A program made the position numbers and the translations under genes. Positions 22,060-32,522 of a stretch of 64,000 nt of DNA are shown one piece after another. Below the pieces are notes generated by a model that made no database searches, was not told the DNA's origin, and worked only from the letters and a program-made list of their open reading frames with translations. The stretch's first letter is position 1. The number at the start of each line of letters is the position of its first letter. This stretch comes from Austropuccinia psidii (Eukaryota > Basidiomycota > Pucciniomycetes > Pucciniales > Sphaerophragmiaceae), in NCBI GenBank assembly GCA_023105745.1, contig JALGQZ010000003.1, forward strand, positions 76,110,696-76,174,695, given 5' to 3'.

Positions 22060-25000
22060 ATGACTACAAGAAGAGGTTCCCAATACTCCATCCAATCAGA
22101 TGGAGCTGGACTCAGAAGTAGAACTGATCCCTCAAAAGGGAAAAGGAAGGGCAATATCCCCAGTGGAACAGAATCCACACAAGGAAGTGCCTTATCCCAA
22201 AGGCAAGTCCAAGGAATGCCCATGATATCTGAACCTGAATTGGAGCTAAGTATGAGTAACTCAAATAGGTACAAATCACATTCAGAGGGCTCAAATAGAC
22301 ATCTACATGAGCCAGTACAAGCAGTATTACACAGTGTACAAGGACAAAGATTGGGAAATGCTGCCTCAAATACACGAAGGAGTGATGAACCCCTGGCACA
22401 TCCTGAAAAAGTTCCTCAAAGAGGAGGAGATAGTAAAATACTCCAATGGATGGAAACCACTGTCATCCAAACCTCAAATCAAAAAAATCAAGGATTACCA
22501 CACCAAAAAGAGGGAGGTAACCAAGGAAGAAGCCCCAGTAGCTTCTACCAGTAAGCCCCAAGCCAACCCACTTCCCCAGGAAGGGAAGAAGAACAAGAAA
22601 AAGAATTGGAGGAAACCATATTCCCCAAGCTACAGGATCCCAAAAATCCAAAAGGATGCCATGGACAATGTTTTCAACATGGCCAGAACTTTGATGGAAT
22701 TCAAAGACAAAGAGGAACAAAGAATGAGACAACCCCATTTCCCAAAGAAATAACCTTGTCTCCTGATGTTGTAAATACTTTAACAGAGCTTAAAAATAGT
22801 ATTTTACCTTTTAAATACATTAAGAATAGTTTATTATCTTTTCAAGAAATAAATAATAGCTTATCATCTTTAACCAAACTTGTTGTACAAAATAAGAAAG
22901 AAATTGATAACATAAAATTTATGATTGAAAATAATAAACCAAAAGTATTAATTGACAATACTCAGAAATTAATACAAGGACAACAAGAATTGTACAAATA
23001 CATAAGTGATATCAAAGAGAAAACTTTGACAATCAATTATGATGTGAGTATTGACAATCTTACAGAAAAACTAAACAAATTAAGTATTTCTGTAGAAAAA
23101 TTGGAAGAAAAGACTTCATCACACCAAAAATTACTTTTGGACCATGTGGAAAAAAGTGATGAAGCAAGAATGCATCTAAAAGATGATATTCAAAGTGAAA
23201 TAAGGCTTATTACTGAAAAAATGGATAAAATGCATGAGGCTAATTTAAATATGCCAAAGTTATCAACTCCATTTTCTCATATAAGAAGCCCTGTTAAAAA
23301 AAAAGAGGAATTGACAAATCCTTTCATAACAGACTTGAGTCACCAAGACAATAACCAAGTCTTAATGAAGGAAGCACCTCAATTAAAAGATTGGCCAACA
23401 TTCACAGGAGAAGGTGAATATGACCACATGTCATTTATTAAAACAATTGACATGTTACAAGAAGACTATGCCATACCAGATGAATTAATCACTGCAAGAT
23501 TACATTCATTGTTTGAAAAATCTGCGAAAAGATGGTATTATGGCATAAGACAAACAAATGGTAAAAATACCTGGTCTTGGTGGAAACAAGAAATAATCAC
23601 CAAGTGGGAAAATGATGCCTGGAGGTATGAGATAGAAAATGCATTTGAAAATTCTTTCTTTGACCCAGAGAAAGATAAACCTTTAACTTGGTTCTTAAAA
23701 CAAGTTGAAAGACTTAATGCATTGTACCCAGAAATGTCACAAAAGCTGGTGCATATGAAAATACTCAAGAAATGTGGAGGAGAGCTAGAACATGCCCTAA
23801 GAAGCAGGTGTATAGAACCATGCTCCACAGAAGAGTACATTAATGCACTGGAAGACATAGTGACAAGAACAAAAATTGGCAGGACTTGGAAGAAATTGGA
23901 CATTAAAAGCCCAAATGAACCATTTATCAAAAAAGATAAATCGAAAGAATCCTTCAAGCCCAGTACATTCAACAATAATGAGCAAAGGAAATGCCATAAA
24001 TGTGGAGGTATTGGACACTTAGCCAAGAATTGCCTAAAAAAGGCAAAAATCAATGAAATTGTGGAAACAGAAAACCACAATGACAAAGAGGAATAATCTG
24101 ACTCTGAAAAAGAGACAGAAGAATCAGAAACTTTTGAAAGTGATGAAATCAATATAATTAATGCATAAATTAATAATATTGATATAATTTATGAAGTACT
24201 AGATGTCAACTCAAACTTACCACAAGCTGGAACATCTGACACAAACCTGACAAATATACAAGATGCCAAAATGTATAGAACCAAACCTGCAATAGGAATG
24301 GGATATACAGCTGGAAAATCAAGTATAAGTATTGTTATGGTTGATAACCAAGAAGGAAAAGTTAACTTAGATACAGGAGCATATTGCACCTGTGTTGGCA
24401 AAAGTTATTTAACAACCATTGTCCCAGACTGGCAAGAAAAACTTATGCCAATACAAGGTGATAAATTCAGTAGTGCAAGTGAAAGCATGAAGCCCCTTGG
24501 AATAATTGATTTAACACTAATTTTTCCTCACCCTTCACAATGTGTCAGAATTAAAGTGGAATTTGTGGTAATGGACAACTGTACCAGTAATCACTTTATC
24601 CTGGGAAATGACTACTTATCAATCTATGGTATAGATATCTCTAACCAGAAGGATAGATATTTTACTATAGGAGACAATAAGAGACAGAAGTTTGGCTTCT
24701 TAAATAACAAAAAACAAATTAAAGTAATTAAGAATGAAGAAAAGATTCCAGAAAAAGATCTTTTTATATCTGAACAACTTCAAGAGGCAGAATTCAATTG
24801 AGAATTAACAGATAGAATGAAAGAAAAATTAATTGACCTCTTATTTAAGTACGAAAATGCGTTTGCAACTGACAAAGAGCCACTAGGTGCTATAATTGGG
24901 CATGAAGTAGACATAATTCTTAATGTGGAAAAGCCTTACCCACCCTTACTAAGGGGACCAGCTTACCCAGCTAGTCCAAGGGCTAGAGAAGCCTTAGAGA

Positions 25001-25323
25001 TACACATTAAATAATTAATGGACCTTGGAGTACTGAGAAAAGTAGGACATAATGAACAGGTAGAAGTCACTACACCTGTCATTATAACTTGGCATAATGG
25101 AAAATCAAGGATGGTAGGAGACTTCAGAGCCCTGAACACCTATACCATTCCAGACAGATATCCAATACCTAGAATCCATGAGACATTGACCCAATTTTCA
25201 CAAGCTAAGTTCATTACAGCTATGGATGCTCTTAAGGGTTTTCATCAAAATGTCTTAACAGACAATGCCAAGAAACTACTAAGAATAATAGTCCATTGTG
25301 GAATTTTTGAATACTTAAGAATT
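22060..25323 (+). pseudogene. Element E gag, protease and reverse transcriptase N-part, broken
   Basis: Starts with ATG at 22060 (MTTRRGSQYS, parallel to the B start). Order: low-complexity N-part overlapping a second frame; coiled-coil-like Asn/Lys stretch (about 22770-23250); capsid-like block with FTGEGEYDHMSFIKTIDML, WSWWKQEIITKW and [11 protein letters not shown]; zinc knuckle CHKCGGIGHLAKNC near 24000; protease with NLDTGAYCTCVG (about 24365); reverse transcriptase fingers with [17 protein letters not shown] and [10 protein letters not shown]. Stops in frame near 22553 (CAG TAA), 24095, 24168, 24800 and 25014 break it. The frame ends at EYLRI, where B2 is inserted; it resumes at 45917. 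Catalytic residues visible here are intact. Confidence 0.9.
22307..22753 (+). CDS. Gag-overlapping +1 reading frame, element E copy
   Basis: Open in the frame +1 to gag, 148 codons from the ATG at 22307; the conserved alignment begins upstream at about 22265 (NHIQRAQIDIY). Landmarks in order: [57 protein letters not shown], a basic Lys/Asn-rich stretch (GKKNKKKNWRKPY), [24 protein letters not shown], ending PKK and a stop. The order and many identities match the B1 frame without large gaps, and exceed the similarity of the gag frame over the same DNA. Unlike gag in this copy, the frame has no stop inside. I recognise no domain; the basic centre could bind nucleic acid. Confidence 0.65.
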   Translation: MSQYKQYYTVYKDKDWEMLPQIHEGVMNPWHILKKFLKEEEIVKYSNGWKPLSSKPQIKKIKDYHTKKREVTKEEAPVASTSKPQANPLPQEGKKNKKKNWRKPYSPSYRIPKIQKDAMDNVFNMARTLMEFKDKEEQRMRQPHFPKK

Positions 25324-27241
25324 TGTGAGCCTTGAGGTATATTTTACATACCCAAATAGGCCACAATTATGTTAAAAAGAACTTTTGAATTATGCAAAAC
25401 TCATAAGTCATGCATATATCCAAAATTCATCATTTTCAATTTCAGAAAAGATGAATAAATTTTTATTGAGTAAGTAAATCCATGGATTTAAGACCAGATT
25501 TGGATTCTACACAAAAATTCACCTAGGGTAGCTCCATAGAGTGAATAAGCTCAATTTAAGTATTTAAGGTGGTAAAATGGAAAATACTTCAATACCACAT
25601 CATTAATACCACATAAAAGATCCGTGAAAATTTTTGTTTTTCTTGATTTTTAGCCAAAATAATGGGAAAGTGAGAAATCCCATGTTACATATACACTAAG
25701 AATAGTGTTATGCATGTTTTGAGCACTTAATATTATGGTATTCTTACATAGACTTTTGGTACACCCATAGTGGATATCTCACTTTAAGCTTAAATTACTA
25801 TTTTGACGTAAAAATTAGGCAAGGGGGACAAAAGACATCAAAGAGAGCCAGGGTACCCAACTTCTGAGGCCTCAGAGGCATGGATAGCTCCAGAGCATGG
25901 ATCCATGGCTCATCTTGGCCCAATTGGTAAACTAAAACTCTTTGGGAACTTGGTTACCAAGTTACACCTACTGTAATCATAAGAAAAATAGCAAATAACC
26001 TGCTATTTTGACGTGCCAAGGAGGTAATAAGCTACTTAGGCTCCTGTAACCACGTCAATTCTTGATGCCTTTCCATGAATAGACCCTAAAAGAGTAATTA
26101 AACCCTTTTGGGATCCATATTCATTGATTTACCTCATAGCAACCAGCAAAATACTGCTATTTGCAATTCTACGTAGAAATGAGGTAAAAACTTCAAAAAT
26201 TCATTAAAAATACAATTCTTAATGAATCTTCCTGAAACCTTCAGGACCAATGAAGAACTGTATTATCGATGGTACAACCAAAAATAATTATGGTTTTACT
26301 AGTAAAATTAAACGTTTTACTTACAGTCCATTTTTGACCATTCTACGCGAAACACTGAATCTTCAAAAATTCACAGTAATTACAACCTGTGATGAAATTG
26401 GCAATAACATTGATAACTTTGAGAAATCAATGATTATTTTAGAATAAAAGAAGATTTACAGATGTTACTCCTTTTATTCTTAACCATATTGGGGTTGGTA
26501 GTCACCTAAAAGCATCAATTAAGTAATTATGATAATCTTACGTGACAACAGATGATGCAATCATTAATCCAAAAAGGATTATTGTTTTCTCACTCACTGT
26601 TTTTCAGTTTGCTCCATGGCACGCCTCTGTGAGCTGTTGTTGACTTAAAAGAAGCCTATTCTTGCTGTTTTTTCCGTATCATCATCTTATCAATTTATTA
26701 AATCATTATTACCAACAAGTAAGTATTATTTAAAGCTATTCTTAAGTGTTTTAAATCTTTCAGAATCAACCAGAAAGACGTGAAATCATAGAATCCAACT
26801 ATATTTTGTTGTAATACTGTTATAAATCCTTTTGATCCCTTAAATCCACAATTCCACGTCAAATTTCTCTACTCTTACCTATCAATAAGTTCTTTGGAGT
26901 ATTAGTGAGTCATTTATTCTTAATTCTTAAAGTTTTTCTCTAGTAATAGTTTTCTTCAAGAATTATCTTTATAATTATTCTTGCAAAAGATAATTATATA
27001 TTAAAATAATTTTATTATTTTAAGAAAGAAGTTTTTATTATTAAATTCTTGTAATTGATTCTTGTAGACAATTACTTGCTCACTGTTAAAATCACTAGTA
27101 GTGTTTAACACATGAAAGAAATGATTTTTTAATTATTTAATTGTGGTTATAATAATACTTTATTATTATATTTCATAAGAACAGACATAGTACTGTTGAT
27201 TAATAGTAATATTATCATCAGTTTCATAGTCACATCTTACA
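25324..27241 (+). repeat. LTR-B, 5' copy of B2
   Basis: Runs from TGTGAGCCTTGAGGTATATTT to CATAGTCACATCTTACA, 1918 bp, matching the B1 LTRs in reverse orientation. It carries the LTR-B marks: TTCTACGTAGAA near 26165 and repeated ACGT words. A short plus-strand open frame at 26250-26447 recurs in part in the other copies but only because the LTR is repeated; no gene is supported. Confidence 0.94.
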
Positions 27242-27631
27242 TTTGGGGGCCTGGCCGTGTTTTTTGAACCTTGTACCCTTAATTAATATATTTTTAAGCT
27301 CTAAAATACATTAATTTAATAATTTTTTCTTTCATTTTAAAGTTAAAATAATCCTTATTTTTGAAATTGTTTTGAAAATCTTTTCATTGAGGAATTTGGT
27401 TTAATTTTATACTGTTTTCACACGTGGCTTTTTCACATCCAAAAACTTATAAAATTATTCTTTGAGTTAATCTGAATTAATTTTCATTCAAAATCTTAAA
27501 TTTTAATTTTTTTCTTTAAAAAGAATAATTTTTTTAATATTAAAAAATAATCAAATTCATAAAAAATCTTTTAAAAATATCTTAAAACACAAAAATAATT
27601 TCTTTTTTCATATTTTTTTTTCTTCTTTAAG
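27242..27631 (+). promoter_or_regulatory. Leader of B2 with primer-binding-like site
   Basis: TTTGGGGGCCTGGCCGTG (27242-27259) follows the LTR. CACGTGGCTTTTTCACATCC at 27421-27440 is shared with B1 and, nearly, with E. The rest is AT-rich and ends CTTCTTTAAG at 27631; B1 has a better acceptor (TTTTAG) at the same place. No gene is seen. Confidence 0.55.
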
Positions 27632-27790
27632 TGTCTTTAATCAAATACTGTGCAGCTGGTAACAGACTCAGTAAAAGATACATCAATAGTCCAGAATCTT
27701 CAGAAGCAGAATCTGAAGACAGTATTGAGGTGCAGATTGCTAAAAGAGGCACTTTATTCAATTCAGAAAAAGCTAAATTACCACCAAAAG
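27632..27790 (+). other. Putative leader exon of B2
   Basis: A 159-nt segment between an acceptor-like AAG and a donor-like CAAAAG|GTGTGT. The frame reads (N)TG TCT TTA ATC AAA, giving SLIKYCAAGNRLSKRYI and an acidic stretch (SSEAESEDS). The B1 copy at 59782-59940 has the same length and near-identical sequence. No ATG is present in it, so a start must come from elsewhere or be made by splicing. Confidence 0.45.
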
Positions 27791-27841
27791 GTGTGTATTT
27801 TATCTTATATTTTCACCTTTTATCTTTAAATTGACGTGAAA

Positions 27842-30820
27842 ATGGTGCATACCAGAAATGGAAGCAACTATTCAGTCCAACCAGATGGATGTGGACAAGA
27901 AAGAGGCAAGACCAAATCCAGAAGTGCCAAATCTTCCACAAGAAAGACACATCTGGAGGATGCCAGAGTTGCCCCCCATTCCCCAAGGTCTGTACCAACA
28001 GATTTTGACGCAAATTCTGAGCCTGAACTGATTTATGGTAATATTTCCAGGGCTGAACCACTTTCAGGTGGCAGCAATAGAAATATATCAATGCCAGTAC
28101 AAAAACTGGTTCAGAGCAGCCAAGGAAGAGGAGTGGGAAATCTGCCCAAGCCTTTGGCAGGGGGCCATGAACTCCTACTTACACATCAAGAGCTTTCTGG
28201 GTCAGGAGAAGACCATAGAACTCTTAGGAGGATGGAGCCCCCTGTCTTGCAAAGACAAGGTCAAAAAGATAAAGAATTGGTTGAAGAACCAAAGTCTTTT
28301 ATCCATAGACCAGAAGAAAGAGTTGGAAATGACTCCAGCTTTGGAGACAGAGGCACCAGTGGCATCTACCAGCTCCAAACCAGCTCCAGAAGCGCCCAAG
28401 GACAAGCCCAAAGGACCTCAAAAGAAACAGAGAGGTCCCAAGAACCATCAAGGCAAGGTCAAAGGCAAAGCCAATTGGCACAGACCTTACCCACAAGGGT
28501 ACATGATCCCCAAATTGGAGCCTTCAGCCGTGGAAAGTGTCTTCAATATGGCCAGAACTCTTATGGAATTCACAGCCAAGGAGCAGGAAAGGATGAACAG
28601 GACTTTTCCACGCAAATAAATGATGTACATAGAAGTATTGGTGTAGAAATTGGCAAACTTGAGTCGAAGTTAAAGCAAATTACATTAGACATCAATGATT
28701 TAAAGAAAAATGACAAGCAACATTCTGATTGGCATCAAGTGACAACTGTCACCCTTGAGTCAATTAGCAATGCTTGTGAAAGAATTGAGACCCAATGTCA
28801 AAATAATGACACAGAGGATCCTTACATTTTTAAAGTAAATGATAGACTTAAAACTCTTGAAGACCATGTCTTACAAATAGTTAAGAACACCAATCAATTT
28901 GCTATACATTTAGCAAAAAGTGACAGTGAAAGGCAGAAATTGAAGGATGATATAATTGCAAGTGTGGAGCAAATTCATAAGAATCATGAACCACATATGC
29001 CAAGACATTCCACACCTTTGACTGAAGAAGAACTTTCTGTTAAAGAAAGTTTGACTCCTTTCTTAGGAGAAAATGCCTACTCTGCAAGAGATATTCCCAA
29101 AATAGAAGAATGGCCAACATTCTCTGGTGAAGGAGAATACAACCATATTGAATTCATCAGGACTATTGATATGTTGGAAGAAGACTTTAATATACCTGAT
29201 GAAATCATAGTGGGAAAATTACACTGTTTGTTTACCAGAACTGCAAAGAAATGGTATTACAAAATGAGGATTGATCATGGTAAACATGACTGGTCTTGGT
29301 GGAATTCTGAAGTGATTACCAAATGGGCCAATAATTCTTGGAGGTTTAAAATGGAGAATGCTTTTGAAAGTTCCATTTTTAACTCAGAAAAAGACAAACC
29401 ACTTACTTGGTTCTTCAAACAAAAAGACAGATTATCTGCTTTACACCCAGATATGTCTGACACCATGATTAATATGAAAATATTAAGAAAGTGTGGAGGA
29501 GAATTCGAACATGCTATCAAAAGCAGATGTGTGGAACCTTGTTCAACAGAGGACTACATTAATACTATGGAAGATATCATTACCAGGACAAGAATTGGTA
29601 AGACTTGGATTAAAAACCCAATAGAGTCCAAAATAGTCTCAAAGATTCCTAGAGAGGAAAGAAGACCAGAAAGGCCTGTCTTGAAGTGTCATAAATGTGG
29701 AAGTACTTCACATTTAGCCAACACTTGTCCTAAGAAGACAAAAATCAATGAGGTTCAGGTCATTGAAGAAATTCAGAGTACTGAAGAGAAAGAGGAGTCT
29801 GATCAAGATTCTGCAATCTCTGAAGATACACCAGTGGAGGACTATCCCATTGAAAACATTTCAGCTTTCTTTGAGGTCACAGAAGTCCATACCCACTTGC
29901 CACAGTACAGTGAGGATTGCTACAACCTGATCAATATCCAAGATGCCAGAATGTGTAAAACAAAACCTGCTAGAGGAAAGGGTTATACTGCTGGAGCATC
30001 CTGTATAACATCAGTTCTGATGAGTGATATTGAAGCCAAAGTAAATTTGGATACAGGGGCATTTTGCACTTGTGTTGGCAAAGATTATCTCCAAATTATA
30101 CTTCCTGAATGGAAAAACCATCTATTACCAATAGAAGGTGTACAATTCAGTAGTGCCAGTAACAATATGTACCCCTTGGGCATATTGGACACTAATATTG
30201 TAGTCCCACATCCAGCAGGAAGTGTAAGAATGAAAACTGAGATTGTAGTAATGGATAATTGCACATCTCAGCACATCATTCTTGGAAATGATTCCTTAAA
30301 TTTTTATGGTATTGATATAAATAACCATAAAGACAGATATTTCACAATTGGAGATAACAAGAGACAAAAATTTGCTTTCTCCAATGTGCCAAAACAGATA
30401 TCTGTAGTATCTTCTGTCAAAGATACTTACAAAGATGAATTTGTGACTAATCAACTTGTTGAAGCACAAATTAATCAATAATTGTCACCAAAGATGAGGA
30501 ATGAGCTTATTAATGTGTTATACACATATAAAAATGCATTTGCCTCTGATAATGAACCATTAGGCGCTTTAAGAGGACATGAACTTGATATTACTCTTAA
30601 TATTGACAGACCATATCCTCCAGTACTTAGAAGACCAGCTTATCCAGCCAGTCCCAGAGCTAGAGAGGCCTTGGAAAAACATATCCAAGAGTTGATCCAA
30701 CTTGGTGTGCTAAGGAAAGTAGGCCATAATGAGGAAGTTGAAGTGACAACACCTGTTATTATTGCATGGCATAATGATAAGTCAAGAATGGTTGGAGATT
30801 TTAGAGCTTTGAATACCTAC
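27842..30820 (+). pseudogene. B2 gag, protease and reverse transcriptase N-part
   Basis: ATG at 27842 ([11 protein letters not shown]); the frame is open to 30478, then a TAA replaces the serine codon of B1 (INQ*LSPKMRN), and continues in frame to the F insertion after RALNTY. Domains: N-part overlapping a second frame (residues 1-260), coiled-coil-like part (260-380), capsid-like block (about 420-590; [29 protein letters not shown]), zinc knuckle [14 protein letters not shown] (about 617), aspartic protease [12 protein letters not shown] (about 738), RT fingers ([11 protein letters not shown]). The rest of pol lies at 41128-43851. Apart from the stop and the insertion this copy looks recent. 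Confidence 0.9.
28035..28619 (+). CDS. Gag-overlapping +1 reading frame, B2 copy (194 codons)
   Basis: Fully inside gag, in the frame +1 to it (199 nt downstream of the gag frame origin, as in B1). Contains [79 protein letters not shown], a Lys/Pro/Gly-rich basic part ([16 protein letters not shown]), then [23 protein letters not shown] and a stop. It is uninterrupted. A possible alternative beginning is the acceptor-like ATTTCCAG just downstream of the ATG. No domain recognised. The collinear matches in E, A and G suggest a real second product. Confidence 0.68.
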   Translation: MVIFPGLNHFQVAAIEIYQCQYKNWFRAAKEEEWEICPSLWQGAMNSYLHIKSFLGQEKTIELLGGWSPLSCKDKVKKIKNWLKNQSLLSIDQKKELEMTPALETEAPVASTSSKPAPEAPKDKPKGPQKKQRGPKNHQGKVKGKANWHRPYPQGYMIPKLEPSAVESVFNMARTLMEFTAKEQERMNRTFPRK

Positions 30821-31579
30821 TGTCACAGGGGCTCTTCGAAGTGAAGAGGGCCTGGCACTCAGTAAACTGGGACTCACTTATGGAGGGCTCAAAGATAAGA
30901 TAAGATGAGGTACACTTAAGAGTGTTAAAGATAAATTGCTAAAGAATAAATATGAGAAAGCAGCAACAAAAGATAAGAGTAAAAGAATAGAAGAGCCAAC
31001 CACAAAAAAGTCCAAGTCCACTGTTTCAACCTGTCAGAATGGAAAGAGAAGGGTTAATAAGGATATGGCCACCCAACTCATACTGTACAGGCAAAGAGAG
31101 AAATGCAAAGACTAACTTAAGATTAAATAATTATAATACCCAAAATAAGGATAAGAATAATTATAAAATAATAAATAAACTAAATTAATTAACTGGGGAA
31201 AAGTCCCCAGGGGGGAGAAAGAGGGGCTGGTATATGTGAGAATCACCAGCCCTGATCCAGAGGAAGAATTTTCATGAGAATAATTGATGATTGAATTGAG
31301 TCTGGCCAATACAGGTCCTGTACAACTGTACAGAACCTGTACAAGAGGTGTGGTGTATTTGAGTGATCATACAGTTCCATACTGGTGTATTGAAACTGTA
31401 TTGGGTGAATCCAACCTGTACAGGTATTGACAGGCTGTATTGATGTACCAAGCTGTATGCCTGTTTCAGAATGAAGATTGCTGAAACTTACTGCTGATGC
31501 AGATACTGGATTTGCTGATTTGAGGTGTTTGAGTGGGTGTATGACTGAATACCCTTACCCCTGATGGATGGTTGTTACA
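30821..31579 (-). repeat. LTR-F, 3' LTR of element F
   Basis: Plus-strand ends TGTCACAGGGGCTCTTC and GGTTGTTACA. Near-identical to 40364-41122. Between 31310 and 31465 it carries a cluster of CTGTA/CTGTAC words, including CCTGTACAGG. In minus orientation a TATATACC-like box is followed about 40 nt on by CAGTTAATTAATTTAG (31181-31194 core). Confidence 0.96.
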
Positions 31580-32042
31580 GTATCCCCCTCTTGAAACTGG
31601 TGGGCTCCTGAACACCATAATACCCTGCCACTGTTGAGTGGCATCTCAATATCCCCACCTTTTTTTCAAAAAATTTTCTTTTTAATTTTCTTTCCTCTTG
31701 ACCATTATCCTGAAAATCCTTCATTCCTTCTTCCCTTCCAAAGTCAATTGATTCCCCCCTTTTTCCAAGCTTAAGTGAGTATTCCTTCCAGAATATGCCA
31801 TTCTTTTCTTTTGATTCAATCAACCATGCTCTTGGGGTGTGGCCTTGGGATATATCCCAGAATAAGGACCACTGAGCTCTTGTGCTCAAAAAATGATGCC
31901 CAATGAGTATATGAAGTGTACTCATTGGGCAAGCCTTAAATCTCTGGAATAAATTGAAAAATTGAAACATTTGAAAAAATTTCCTCCAAGGCGTCTTGTC
32001 CCCATAATCGATGGAGATGGCCTTAACAGCCCTATAAGGCAC
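31575..32042 (-). CDS. Hypothetical frame between antisense gene and 3' LTR of F
   Basis: A 155-codon minus-strand frame that ends in the first bases of the 3' LTR, so its last codons (FKRGIL) are the polypurine tract itself. Contains a Lys/Glu-rich part (KLGKRGESIDFGREEG, NGQEERKLKRKFFEKK). It has no recognised domain. It could be a translated extra frame of the element or just an open stretch in the 3' untranslated region; the frame crossing the polypurine tract argues for caution. Confidence 0.25.
   Translation of the reverse strand: MPYRAVKAISIDYGDKTPWRKFFQMFQFFNLFQRFKACPMSTLHILIGHHFLSTRAQWSLFWDISQGHTPRAWLIESKEKNGIFWKEYSLKLGKRGESIDFGREEGMKDFQDNGQEERKLKRKFFEKKVGILRCHSTVAGYYGVQEPTSFKRGIL
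31580..31592 (-). other. Polypurine tract of element F
   Basis: On the minus strand AAGAGGGGGATAC lies directly before the 3' LTR start TGTAACA. Position and purine run fit the plus-strand priming site of LTR retrotransposons. Confidence 0.75.
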
Positions 32043-32522
32043 TTTGGGATGTGGCCTTTGCTCTGATGAAATTTGATGCCTTTGATTTTTTTATGGCCTA
32101 TGGGCCTTTTTGGGTGCTCTGGTGAAAAACCTTGATATCTTGATTTTTAGCCTTTGTTGGCCTTTTTGAGTCTCTGGGATCCTACGGTCCGTGGTCCGTG
32201 GACCGTACGCCGCGGTCCGCGGTCCGTGGGGGCTATTGGAGGCCCCCAGGACCAAAATGGAGCCCCTGGGCCCAAATTTTCTGGGGACCCAGGGTGACCA
32301 AGGGGTCCAGAAATGGCCCTTACCCATTTTTTACCCCACATGGCCTGGACCCATTGATGGGGTCCAGGACCATCAAGATCCTGGCCTCCCCAAAGTTGCA
32401 GGGGAGGCCCTGGGTGATGAGTTCAGCCCCAAAGGGGTATGAACCTTCACCTTAGAGGCTTTGAGGGGGGGCATAATTGAGTTGTGCCCCATCTCCTTGA
32501 GTCAAGTTCCTTTTTTCTTGAT
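32043..32522 (+). promoter_or_regulatory. GC-richer upstream region of the antisense gene, with CGG/CCG array at 32184-32227
   Basis: In an AT-rich window this segment is markedly GC-rich. At 32184-32227 seven-base units GGTCCGT, GGTCCGT, GGACCGT, ACGCCGC, GGTCCGC, GGTCCGT follow each other, giving several CGG-N-CCG inverted pairs. It lies about 300 bp before the ATG of the antisense gene. CGGTCCGCGGTCCG recurs at 6486-6499 in the F-like long LTR. Placement suggests a promoter for the antisense gene; open frames here are probably not coding. Confidence 0.5.

Noticed and set aside
26250..26447. Open frame in the 5' LTR of B2, also at 44916-45149
   Set aside because: Same reason: repeated LTR sequence, broken in the B1 copies, no recognisable content.
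32184..32227. CGG/CCG heptamers as a CRISPR-like array
   Set aside because: Units are adjacent with no spacers, and the genome is fungal.
32191..32455. Two plus-strand frames through the CGG/CCG array
   Set aside because: Pro/Gly/Trp-rich, overlap each other, and end before the antisense gene; more likely upstream promoter DNA.
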